Source: Septoria linicola (taxonomy: Eukaryota > Ascomycota > Dothideomycetes > Mycosphaerellales > Mycosphaerellaceae). From it: a stretch of 64,000 bases of DNA. Location of the stretch: positions 1,860,001 through 1,924,000 of the forward strand of contig CP099424.1 of assembly GCA_024114885.1 (NCBI GenBank), read 5' to 3'. Shown here piece after piece: positions 46,212 through 57,600 of the stretch; positions within the stretch are counted from its first letter, which is position 1, and every line of letters begins with the position of its first letter. Both the position numbers and the translations under genes were made by a program. Under the pieces are notes generated by a model. The model saw only the letters and a program-made list of their open reading frames with translations, did not search any database and was not told where the DNA came from.

Positions 46212-48980
46212 CTAATAATTACTAAAAGTTAGAGTTTAGATACCGACTTCTATAGAATCTAGACGTGATATAAGTATTAGAGCCTCTAATAAACTTATAC
46301 TATTAACTAGAGCTAGTTCCTTAGTACTCTAGCTTTTCCTAGGACTTGTTCTATAGTACGTATATTACTATAGCTATTAAAACTAGTAAATATAATAATA
46401 TAGCTATCTAGAGTATTAATTAAGCTCTCCTACGAGCTATTATTATAGTTCTTAGAAACTAGGCGTACTCGCCGCGCCTATAGCTAGCTAAGTAAGATCG
46501 GGCTATTCGCTAGTAAGACTAGAAATAGTATAGTAACTCTAACGCTAAAGGTATCGATTAATACCTCTAGGTAGTATCTAACGAAAGTAACCTTACCTTC
46601 GACTCCTCCTATAGTAATATTACTAAAAAAGGTTATACTAACTTGAAGCTTTCGAACGTGTTAGATTAGTATAATTATTAACTTAGCGCCCTTATCGATT
46701 AAAGACTTATAAGCTATTATTCGAGGTCTATACTTTATAGCTATATAGATACTTAGAATAATCTAATAGATATTATTAAATAATAGAAGGATATTATTAG
46801 TCTACTCGTAAAGCTTAGAAGTAGGCCTAGGTTTTACTATATTAATTACTATAGCGGTAGCCTAGAAGGCCTTAATATTAGTCGCTAAAATAGCTTTTAT
46901 TAGCTCCTTCTCTACCTACTCGCTAAAGGCTTTAGATAGTAAGGAATATATACTAATCTTAGCTCTACTATCTCTATTCGTACACTTCTTTATATAGAGC
47001 TTATTAAGCTTCTTATATAGATCCGTATTATTTAGAACACGACTCTATAAGGAATATAACGCTCGCTCGCTATAGAGAATAATCTCTACTAAGCTTAATT
47101 AGATCTTAGATTTAAGTATTTTATCTATCTAGAAGACGTTAGCGTTATCGTTAGCGTACGTAGCTCGAAGGTAATTATCTATACGCTTAGTCTTTAGAGG
47201 CTCCTTAGCCTTCTTCTACTTTTAAGTATACGTAGGAGCGACTAGAACTAGTAGACTATTTAGGTAGTTATATATCTACTTATCCTCGATCTTATTATTA
47301 TTATATCTCTAAGTTTAAGAATCCTCTAACTCCTCTATATCTATAAGGTAAGGAGCCGGCTAGTTTTTATCTTTAACCTCTTTAATATAAGAGTAACGAT
47401 AAGCGTAGGTTCTTATAGCTATAGCCTAGGTCGTAATTCGCTTCTATACTCCTATTAGCTATCCTCTAACTAGATAAGAAGGGTTTAGGTTCCGCTTTGT
47501 CTTTACGCTATCTCTAGCTACATAGGCGCCGATTAGATCGTCCTAATCTTCCTACGTAATAGAAGTAACTTAGCTAATATTAATAGGACCGTCGATACTA
47601 GCTACCTTGTTCGCTATCCTCTACTAGCTCGCTCTTAGCGTTAATAAACAATCTATATTTTCAAGATTAATCTTCCTATAGCGCTACTCTAATACTCCTA
47701 TTAATACGAATAGCTTTAGTAGTTCCTTATCCTAGTAGTACTATATCTTTTCTATACCTAGGCGAGACGTTCTATAGTATATAATACTAGTCTTTAGATC
47801 TCTATATATTAAGCTCTTAGTCTCGAACTACTATAGGTACTCGTAGTTTATAGCTATATAGCCTTCGAGCCTATATATCTAATAACCTAAAATCTTTAGA
47901 GCGATCGCTATATAGGCCTTAATTATTAACCTATTATCTATCGTAGCTAAGTTAATCGAAACCTCCTAGCTATAAGTAGGCCTTAGAATATATAGATAGT
48001 CTTAATTATAAGACTTCGCCTACTATCCTATCGATAAGCGTAGTAGCTATAGACCTCCTTCTTCGAGTTAACGAATTATAGTAATTATAAGGTCTTATAT
48101 ACTAGTAGTAATATTATCGACGCTTACTAGTTTATAGCCTTTATAGACTATCGTTTCTCTAGCCTTAAACTTAGAGTTTAGTCTTAGGGTAGACTTCTTT
48201 ACTACTTCGTATAACTACTAGATATCTCTACCGTCTTCGTTATATACTTCTAATTTAAAGTCCTTATTACTATTAATCTAACGCTAGGCTATCTTTAAGA
48301 GCTTACTATAATCTAAGTTACTATTATTAAGGTCTAACCTAAGATAGGCCTAGAGTCTCTTACTAAAACGAAATAGTAGGCCTCGTATAAATAGAAGAGT
48401 ATAAGAACGCTCGTCTATATACGAAGTAGGTATAGTATTAGAGTAGAGTATAAACTACCTTAAGTACTCTAAGAGATTATTATCCTCGCTATAGTTAACC
48501 TTATAAAGGTTCTCTATATAATAGTAGTTTCCGAGTATATATATATTATCGTACTTTTAGTACTCTTTAATAATCGACTCTTTGAACTTAGCGTAGTCTT
48601 AGTCGTAGAAACTATTAAAGCGCTAGTATTGTCTATATTAGACAACCGTAACCTAAGTAAGTAACTTCTTATAAAGCTATTTATTATTATTAATAAGTAG
48701 AATAGCGTAGTTACTATATAGTACTTTAAAACGCTTAATATACTCGGTTACGTTCTCTCTATTAAAGAAGGGATTCTAGTCTAAGCTAGGTAGTAGTAGA
48801 ACCTAAGCGATAATTACCTTCTAGCTTTAAGTTACTTAGATAGTCTCTATAAGTAGCTAGAACTACGCTATAGATAGTCTACCTCCTAAGTTCGGTCTTT
48901 AAAAGATATTAGCGTTAGAGTTAAGGTTAGTACCTCCTTAGTCCTCTACTTCTATAGATATATCGTTATCTAGTAGAAGA
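46212..48980 (-). pseudogene. gag-protease of A1
   Basis: Reverse complement of the A2 gene at 28850-31620. Protease core at about 46680-46700 reads LIDKGAKL with the glycine intact. The Gag capsid block lies at about 48500-48800. It is separated from its own pol (23440-27669) by A2. RIP stops throughout. Confidence 0.75.
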
Positions 48981-49880
48981 AATAAAGTAAAAGTAGGTAG
49001 TAGCTTTACTAGAGATCTTCGAATTTACTTATTAAGTAGGTTAGATAAGCTACTATCTAGTATTTTAGGCCGGCTAATAGATACTAATTTACTTATAGAG
49101 CTCGTTCGAAGGTGTTCTAAGAGTATATTATACTCTCCTTAATTAAGGTTTTTAAATAAAATATAGTTATTATTTAAAATAATAACTAAAAAATAAGAGT
49201 CTAAAATTTTATTAGCTATTAGAAGATAAACGTTAAACTTTTCTTTATAATACTAGAGCTATATTAATTATACCTAATAAGCGAAGGTATGTCGTATCGT
49301 ATAGTTCGACTATTTATAGCTAGGCGCGTCTATCTTACTTATTCGAGTAATTTACTATATAACTATAGTAGTATAATATTACGTTAGCCTATACTATATA
49401 CTAGGTCTAGGGCCTTAGACGTAATTAGTATCCTTAGCTAAACGATTAGCGTCTAACGCTATACTAGGGCTTATTCTAAGCGATCTATATACTAGAGGAT
49501 ACGAGATTACCTAGATAGGTCTAGCCTATCCTATAGCCTCTACGCTATCTAAACGAGAGCGTTTTTATACTAAACCGGAGTCTAATCGAAAACTATTATA
49601 GGTATAGAGACTCTAAGTAAATCTCTAATATAGTAAGTCGCCTTACTATCTATCTAATAATTACTAAATAGATCTATACTAAGAGATACTAGAGGTTTAT
49701 AACTTTTCTAGATTAGAGTAATATCTATATTCTAGAGGCTTCTATATTATTATAGCCCTTTAAGTCGCCTCTTACGTAGGCTCCTTTAAGCCTCTTACTA
49801 ATATTTATAGTATGTTAGTTCTCGCTTTAAGGCTACTATCTACCCTCTACGCTTCTAGTTCTAATATAAGAGAGAAGAGA
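48981..49880 (-). other. leader of A1
   Basis: Counterpart of 27971-28850, with the near-palindrome at 49163-49186, here almost perfect. No gene recognised. Confidence 0.5.
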
Positions 49881-49900
49881 TAGCTCTACCTTCGGCTCTA
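49881..49900 (-). other. tRNA primer binding site of A1
   Basis: Same GAGCCGAAGGTAGAGCTA core as A2, next to the 5' LTR remnant. Confidence 0.65.
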
Positions 49901-49901
49901 T

Positions 49902-49918
49902 TAATAGATAATAACTAC
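49902..49918 (-). repeat. 5' LTR remnant of A1 (17 bp)
   Basis: TAATAGATAATAACTAC, the inner end of the LTR in reverse. The rest is missing: A3 begins here and the remaining LTR does not reappear after A3. Confidence 0.75.
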
Positions 49919-50198
49919 TAGTAAGGTAAAGGCCTACCTATATACCGTACTTAGTAGTTTTAGTATAAAAGTAAGGTAGTAGCTCGTTTCTAAGATAGTA
50001 ATATTCACTCTACTTAATTAATTCAATGTCCTACGGTCCTAGTATAAGGCTCTTAGTCCTAGAGCTACTATTTTAAGCTCGTTACTACTATTTAATTAAC
50101 GTATTATAAGACTATTACTATCCGAACAGGTCTTATTCTATAGCGACTACTCTTATACCTATCTAGAGGGTTAGTATTAGGGTAGTTATTATCTATTA
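49919..50198 (+). repeat. 5' LTR of A3
   Basis: 280 bp, TAGTAAGG to TCTATTA. Confidence 0.9.
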
Positions 50199-50199
50199 A

Positions 50200-50219
50200 T
50201 AGAGCCGAAGGTAGAGCTA
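50200..50219 (+). other. tRNA primer binding site of A3
   Basis: TAGAGCCGAAGGTAGAGCTA, one base after the LTR, identical to A2. Confidence 0.68.
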
Positions 50220-50670
50220 TCTCTTCTCTCTTATACTAGGACTAGAAGCGTAGAGAGTAGATAGTAGCCTTAAAGCGAGAACTAATATACTATAAATATT
50301 AATAAAAGGCCTAAAGGAGCCTACGTAAGAGGCGACTTAAAGAGCTATAATAATATAGAAGCCTCTAGAATATAGATATCGCTCTAACCTAGAAAAGTTA
50401 TAAACCTCTAGTACCTCTTAGTACGGATCTATTTAGTAATTATTATATAGATAGTAAGGCGACTTACTATATCAGAGATTTACTTAGGGTCTCTATACCT
50501 ATAATAGTCTTCGATTAGACTCTAGTTTAGCGTAAAAACGCTCTCGTTTAGATAGTATAGAGGCTATAGGATAGGCTAGACCTATCTAGGTAATCTTATA
50601 TCCTCTAGTATATAGATCGCTTAGAATAAGCCCTAGTATAGCGTTAGACGCTAATCGTTTAGCTAAGGAC
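50220..50670 (+). other. leader of A3
   Basis: Matches the first ~450 bases of the A2 leader and ends at the deletion junction with ORF3 sequence. No gene seen. Confidence 0.5.
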
Positions 50671-53220
50671 AGTAAAAGTAAGATCGTTTCTATTAGTAGG
50701 TAGCGAATATATTCTCTTATAGCTAGTACTTTTAGCTATAAAGGAGTAAGAAGACTCCTAGCTCGTAAGGCTTAGGCTTTATTAATACGAACTTAGATAG
50801 AAGACGCTATTAGAACAAGTTTAAGGTAGAGCTCTCGTAGGTCGACGTGTTTAGCTATAAGATAAGAGAAGCGCGCCTAGAGGCGAGCTATAAGCTTAAT
50901 TAGTATAGATTTATAGTTAAGTTTACTAAAGAAGAGCGTAAAGGAGAGACCTTTAAAGAACCGACTTATATATTCCTAGTAGTAGAGAGATAGCTCTCGA
51001 TATCTTATAGACTATTACTTTCTTCTAGAAACCTAAGACCTAATAAACGTCTCTCTTCCTCTACGCCTAAGAGCCTATCCTTATCTAGTCCTACTCGAAA
51101 CTCTAGTTAAGAAAGAGAAGGAGAAGGTAATTTACTTACGACCCTAGAGCCTCGCCTTAGAGATACTACGTCGCCTAGTACTATATAGAGGCTAAAAGCT
51201 TAGTTAGAGAAGTTAACGCTAAGCTCTATAAAGAAGCCTACGCCTATCCTTTATAAGAGCGAGAAGCTTACTAGAATTCGTACTAGAGAAACTATTATTA
51301 CCTTGATCGAGACTTCTTCTATACTAAGCGCTTTAGGTAATAGCGATCCTATATAAGACTAAGTATTACCTACGATAGAGCCGCTACTAGGTCTATAACG
51401 TCTATCGCTAATCGTACTAGAAGATAATAGTAGAATTAAGCTAGAGAGCGACTTAGAGCCTAATCTACGTTACTAGGCTTATATAAAGGATAGTATTACC
51501 TTCGAAGTCTACTACTATATAATCGTTAATAGAGCTCTTAAAGAAGTCGATAATATCTAGGAGAAGAAGAAAGTAGCTAAGAGCTACGCTTTAATTAATA
51601 TTCTTCTATACCTTAGCTAGCCTCTTTATAAAGAATATATAACTAAGATAGGTAATACTATAGGTTTAAAGCTACTAAAGATAGCTAACGTAATATATAC
51701 CCTCTACTAGCGTATTATTTAGATAGGTAGTATAGCCGATCTCTAAGCCCTTATCGCCTAGAATACTTAAAACTAGATATAGTTTAAGCTAGAAGCGAAT
51801 ACTTTCTTCTCTAAGCTAGTAGGACGCTCTTGTCGTAGTAAGAAAGGTACTAATACTTAGGAACTAGAGGATAATATTAACGTCCTAATATATAAGATAG
51901 GAGGAAGCTATCTTAGACCCTTTTAGTTTATAGTAACTAAAGTAGACTTGAAGGTTACTTCTAACGTCTATTAGAAGGCTTAGGAGCTCTTAGACTACGA
52001 TAGTAATAAGGGTACCTAGACCGATTACGGCTTTCTCTTTTAATCTTCTTCTACTAGAGGCCTATTTTAGATCCTAGACTCTTTACTCGAAGCTATATAG
52101 TATAAGTTTATAGTATATCGATAGTATAATATAGCTGTTAGTTAGTATAGTTAGTCTCGTAGTATATAGTACTCGCTATCCTAATAGCTTCTTCGCTAGT
52201 ATCCTCTACTATAGTTATACTAGCTAGTTACTACTCTATATACGACTATTAAGTACGTAGCCTACCTATCTACTATCTTTTATATCTTCGACGATAAGGT
52301 AGGTTCTTACTACCTTAACGGCTTCTAGTATATCGCCTTGAATAAGAATATACTACTTAAGGAGAAAGGCCTTAATTAGGTTTAGTTTACGATCTCTCTA
52401 GACGATACTAGTAATAGAGGACGACTTTTACTAATCTCGGACACGATTAGTAATAGGCTCTTTAACTCTAAGGAGGCAAAGTAGCTAGTAAGGCGTATTA
52501 TCGCTAATAAGTAAAGCTATAGTATAGGTTTCGTCGAGACTATACCTCTAGTAATTACTAACGAAATAAAAGCTAATCTTAAGCTTAGTTAGAAGAACCC
52601 TTATACTAATACAAGCTCGCTAGTTATTTCATACCTCTATATCTCTTAGTAGTATACTTATATAGGCGAAGAGTATCGTATAATTCTAATAGTATTTCTA
52701 GCCTACTCTAATAGTCGAACGTTAGATAAGCTACCTAATAGTAACTACGTTAACGTTCCTATAATCTATAGCGTATATCTCTCCTACGAGTAGATATCCT
52801 TTATAGCTTCTAGTACTATATACCTTATACGAGCGATAAAACCTTTCGCTATAGAGGTACTATTAACTAGCCTAGGCTCGATTTCTAATACCTTAGTAGG
52901 CCGAGTTCTATAGGCGGATTAGGTAGTAAGTATAGAAATAAAGAAGCTCTTTAGTATAAGTAAGGAGGAGTTTAAGGTCTATATAGCTAAGTAGTAGACT
53001 ATAGCTAAAGCTTAATTCGATACTACCTACGCTATAGCTATAGATATTAAGGAGTAGGTATTTAGCGAAGCTAGCTTTATAAGCGTAGATAGTAACTTAG
53101 AAGTATTAGTATTAAAGAAGAGAGAGGCCGTTTCTAAGGAAATCTCTAAGGATATAGTAGAAGAGTAGCGTCTAGCGAATAATAATCGGATCTAAGAAGG
53201 TGTTTTTAGTAGTTATCGTT
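50671..53220 (+). pseudogene. ORF3 of A3, N-terminally truncated
   Basis: Collinear with ORF3 of A0 from 3601, so about 138 N-terminal codons, the coiled-coil-like part, are absent. The C-terminal part reads through a long frame: YALINILLYLSQPL near 51580, then NGF-x-YIAL near 52320, then VFSEASFISVDSNLEV near 53060, with TAG/TAA stops only. It gives one of the better views of the protein. Function unknown. Confidence 0.62.
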
Positions 53221-53342
53221 AGAAAAGATAACTATTTAATAGGCCTCTAATTAAAAGTTTAATAGACTTTAATAGAATAACTAGCTAGTTTTAAGTAATT
53301 CTAAATAAGATCTATAGGTAGTTAGGTATCTAGTTAGATACT

Positions 53343-53356
53343 AAGAAAGGGAGGAT
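53343..53356 (+). other. polypurine tract of A3
   Basis: AAGAAAGGGAGGAT, directly before the 3' LTR. Confidence 0.72.
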
Positions 53357-53636
53357 TAGTAAGGTAAAGGCCTACCTATATACTATACTTAGCACTTTTA
53401 GTATAAAAGTAAGGTAGTAGCTCGTTTCTAAGATAAAAATGTTTACTCTACTTAATTAATTTAATATCCTATAGTCCTAGTATAAGGCTCTTAGTCCTAG
53501 AGCTACTATTTTAAGCTCGTTACTACTATTTAATTAACGTATTACAAGACTATTACTATCTAAATAGGTCTTGTTCTATAGCGACTACTCTTATACCTAC
53601 CTAGAGAGTTAGTATTAAAGTAGTTATTATCTATTA
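53357..53636 (+). repeat. 3' LTR of A3
   Basis: 280 bp. It differs from the left LTR at many sites, mostly transitions. Confidence 0.9.
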
Positions 53637-56600
53637 GTATATTTATTAAGGTCTATCCTCTTATAGATATACTACTATTTAGAGCTATCTAGTTCCTTAA
53701 GCTTATACGATATACCTCTTTATAATACTTTAGATATCCTAAAAAAGCCTTCCTATCTAAATATAAACTTATAAGAGAAGCTAGCTTTTAACTTAGAGTA
53801 GTATACTAACACGAGATCTCTCTCCTTTAGTATAGTAAGGTCTATATAGCGATATTTATCGAAGTACGCCTTATTCTATTCTTAGAGACGCTATTAATAT
53901 AGTCGTCCTTCTTCTACGATCGTTTCTATAGCTTCTAGAGCTTAAGCTCGAACTATAAGAAGCTCTACTCTAGTCTTAACCTTACCCTAATCTATAATCT
54001 AGAAGGTATAGTATTCTAGCTCGATTAGTAGTACTATATTATACCTAATTATTATCTCTAATAGTATTAGGCTAGTAGTAGAGACTATTATCGTTCTCTC
54101 TACCTATAGAACTACTAGAATATAGTCGCGAATCGTATAAAGGCTACTATTAGAGAGCTTTAAGTAAGCGTCTAATATTATCTTATAGCCGACTTTAACG
54201 ATAGCGTTAGACTAAGGATAGTATAGCGAAATATTAATACGTTTAATACTATACGATAGTAGTAGCTTCTCTACGTTACTAAGGTTAGTCTTATAGTTAT
54301 CGAGGATAACTTCTATAGTAGTACTCTACTAGTAAAAGATCTCTTCCTATATAAACCTTACTATCTATACTAAGGAGATACTCTTCGCTAGGTACTAGAA
54401 TATACGTACTTCTAGCTAGCGCGATAGAGATTCGCGTATAACTATTAACGAATAGTTCTTCGAGATATATAAGCTATCGATATACTACCTCTAGCCGACT
54501 ATAACTTAGAGTAGGATCTATAGTTCTCTAGGTACCTATCTCCTATATCGAAGACTATAAATAGTATATTACTAAATAGTAAGCGAGATTTAAGCCTAAA
54601 CCCTATCCTACTACTATCGTTTCTAGATAAGATTATATGTCTATTTAGCGCTACGATAACTGTTCTTATAATAGTATACCTTAATAATACGGGCTTACGC
54701 TTTAAGTTTATTAATAACTCGCTATAGGGGTCTAGCTACTCGCTCTTAGCGCTAGAGCTAGTTGTTCTTAATATAAAATAGCTAATACTTCTTTCTTAAC
54801 TACTTATACTCGTTATTAGAAACTCTCTTAGGTCTTTATATTCGTATAAGTACGAAAGCGATATTTATTAACTCCTAAGAGTAGATCCTATTAATTATAG
54901 ATAGCTCGCTCTAAATTACCTATATAGAGAAAGCGTTAACGTAAAAGATATCGAAGAATTACTCGTTAATTATTAGATCTATATCTTCTTCCTATTCTAT
55001 AGCCTCTATATCTTTAGGCGTAGTAGGCTTTCTTAATAAAGAATCTAGAGCTATATACTTCTTACTAGGAATATATATAACGTTAAAGTCGAAGAGGTAG
55101 ATCTATACTAGCTAGCGCGTTATTACTTTCTTCGGCAAATTAGAGGTAGCCTTATTAAGCTAGTAAATAAGAGTATTTATATTAATCTCTAGCTAAAAGT
55201 ATACTCTAAATAACTATAGTTTCAGCTTCTTTAATACTTTTAGTATACTAAGGTATTCGCGCTTTCTAGTATTATACTTGACTTCTACTAGGTTAAATAG
55301 GCTAGACTTATACCGAACTAGATAGTAGAGAAGTAGCTCGTCTCGATTATATTAGGAAAGCGTATATCCCTAACCTTTACTACTTAAATCTACGCCTACG
55401 ATAATAAGTCCTACCTCTTCTCTATAGTTAAGAGTAACTAGGGCTAGGGCTAAAACTAGTGCCTTTAAGACGACGTCTTTAGCTAGTTAGTGTTTAGTAG
55501 TCTATTAAAACTTAGTATCCTTCTATAAGAGTTTAAATAGTAGAGTAAGGATAATCGTAAAACCTTTAACCTAGACGTAGTAGTATATAACTACGCTAAG
55601 GAAGATTCGAACCTCCTTCTAATTCTCTAGAGTCGGCTATTTCTTAATCTTCGCTACTCTTACGAAGTCTAGATAGCGACTATCGATACTAGTAAGGTAA
55701 CTAACGATTACTAGTTGTTCGTAATAAAGCTATAGCTTATTAAAAGCTATAGTTATATTAGCTCGTTCTATATTATAGAGAACGTCGTCTATAGCTATAA
55801 TATATTTAATAACGTAATAGCGGAGGCTAGGTTTAACCTCTTTACTATCGTACTTCGTCTTAGGCTCTTTAATACTAATATTATTAAGGAACGGCTATAC
55901 TTTATACGAGATATACTCTATAAGTACTTGATTAATAATACGAACGAACTAGGTAATAGAATTCGTAGCTCCTTATAGTAACGTAGTCTACTACAATAGG
56001 CCTAGTAGTAAATCAAAGCCTATAAGGTCTCTATACGATTTATTAAGTAGGATTTAGTTATATCTAGAGAAGATATTAACTAACGAGGCTAGCGCGTAAC
56101 TAGTAAAGTCCTTAGAGAAACCCTTAGCGTCAGGTAGTAAGTTCGAATCTCTTATAGTAACTTAATTAAACTTCTAAGCTACGTTAATTAACCGATACTT
56201 CTTAGGCTTACCTACCTCTATCTTCTTACTAATAAGGAAGTACGGATTTCGATAGGTACTATAGTATAGCTTAAGAGTTCTAGCTTAGATTCGTTGCCTT
56301 AGTATGTCTTCTACGATATAATATAGCGATAGGTTTAGCTTAAAGCCTAGATACTACTATAGCTCGTAAGGAACTATCTAAATCTTCTATAGTAGAGTAA
56401 TATTAGGATTAATTCGGCCTAAATACGTAAAGTCCTACGTAAAGGTAGCTTCTCGGTTCCTTAGTACATAGTATAATAAATCTAGCTCCTTTAGTAGTAG
56501 TTCTATACTAGGTTTAAACTTTATAAGCTATTCGAGCGTAAGCTATAATCTAGGCTCGATTACTAAGAATCTCTTAGTTAAGTACTTACTATTATAAGGT

Positions 56601-57600
56601 CTAGTACTAGGTAGTATAGCCGCTTCCTTCTTAATATAAGTCCGTCGCTAGTCTTTTAATCTACTAGGGTTTAAGCTATTAGTTATAGTAATATCTATAT
56701 TTACTAGTTTAATCTTATTAGTAACTCGCTTATAAAGAGTATAGGCGCTAATATAGTTATCTAGCTTCTACTACCTTGTAGCTTCTTTATTACAAGCTCT
56801 CTCCGCTACTATATTAATAGTAGCCGAGATAACGTACGTCTCCTTACTAAGCTCGTCGTCTACTTTATTAGAGATAACCTTATCGTAGAGTCTAGGTTCT
56901 TAGATAGCTAGCTCTACCTCTCTAATCTTCCTACGAGCAATTATTAAGTATTCGCCTCTATAATTTAAACCCTAGCTCGATTAAGATACTAGTATAGTAT
57001 CTTTAAAACTATACCTAATACCCTAGTATAAGTCTCGCTCGTTAGTATAAGCTAGCTTAGCTTCGCTAGTAGCTAGTAAAAGCTTCTTAAGTCGACTATT
57101 TTAGCTAAATTTAGCGATATTACCTTCGACGGCCGCTACTACGAGATAGTTATACTATATTTAAGTCTAGCTATAATTAACTCGTCTTAATAGTTCGAGC
57201 TACTATCGTAGAGAGGTACTTTATCTAATTAAGTCTACTATAAAATAGTCTCTAGAGTAGATTATTTTTATATACGACAACTACTATATAAGGTAGTTAA
57301 AGACTTGATTCTCTAAGAGTTTAGAGCTATTAGTAACTATAAACGAATACTAGTACTAATCGCTTATCTATCTATACTACTAGTATAGTTTAAAGTATAG
57401 TATAGGAGGTATAATATAATTATCGTTTAAAAAGGTAACTACGGAACGTTCTACTAGCTAACCCTCCTAAGTAGAGTTTTTACCTCTAACTACTAAACCT
57501 TATATAGAAAGGGTAGTAGAAGCTTAAAAAGCTTATAATCCCTCCTCCTACTCCTTACTAATATAAGATCTAGAGTCCTTAATAGTATACTCTATATTCT
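53637..57600 (-). pseudogene. RT-RNase H-integrase of A4
   Basis: Collinear with 23690-27600 of A1. RT catalytic pair at 55880-55891 reads FLNN. Integrase is complete to just beyond the GPY/F module; the last part of the frame is cut at 53637. Unlike A2, no hAT insertion is present. RIP stops throughout. Confidence 0.8.

Larger units (their letters stand above)
7257..49918 (-). mobile_element. A1, family A gypsy element, interrupted by B and A2
   Basis: The three parts are 7257-9893, 21171-27669 and 46212-49918. Removing element B, element A2 and the duplicated target bases leaves about 12.8 kb. With the missing part of its 5' LTR the full length is near 13.1 kb, which defines the family. 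Order on the minus strand: 5' LTR remnant, primer site, leader, gag-protease, RT/RNase H/integrase, spacer, ORF3, polypurine tract, 3' LTR. Target duplication CTAC precedes the 3' LTR; the other side is lost because A3 begins 17 bases into the 5' LTR. Confidence 0.85.
49919..53636 (+). mobile_element. A3, short family A derivative (3.7 kb)
   Basis: LTR, primer site and 5' leader (to about 50670) are joined directly to ORF3 (equivalent to 3601 onward in A0), then polypurine tract and LTR. The whole of gag and pol is missing, so it could only have moved with proteins supplied by a full copy. Left flank CTAC lies in the 5' LTR of A1; right flank GTAT lies in A4 pol. These do not match, so the two LTRs may come from different insertions. 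Confidence 0.85.

Noticed and set aside
50671..53220. ORF3 segment as a separate transposon using the family A LTR
   Set aside because: A1 shows pol, spacer and ORF3 in one uninterrupted order (apart from the clear insertions B and A2) leading to the same polypurine tract and LTR, so ORF3 belongs to family A itself.
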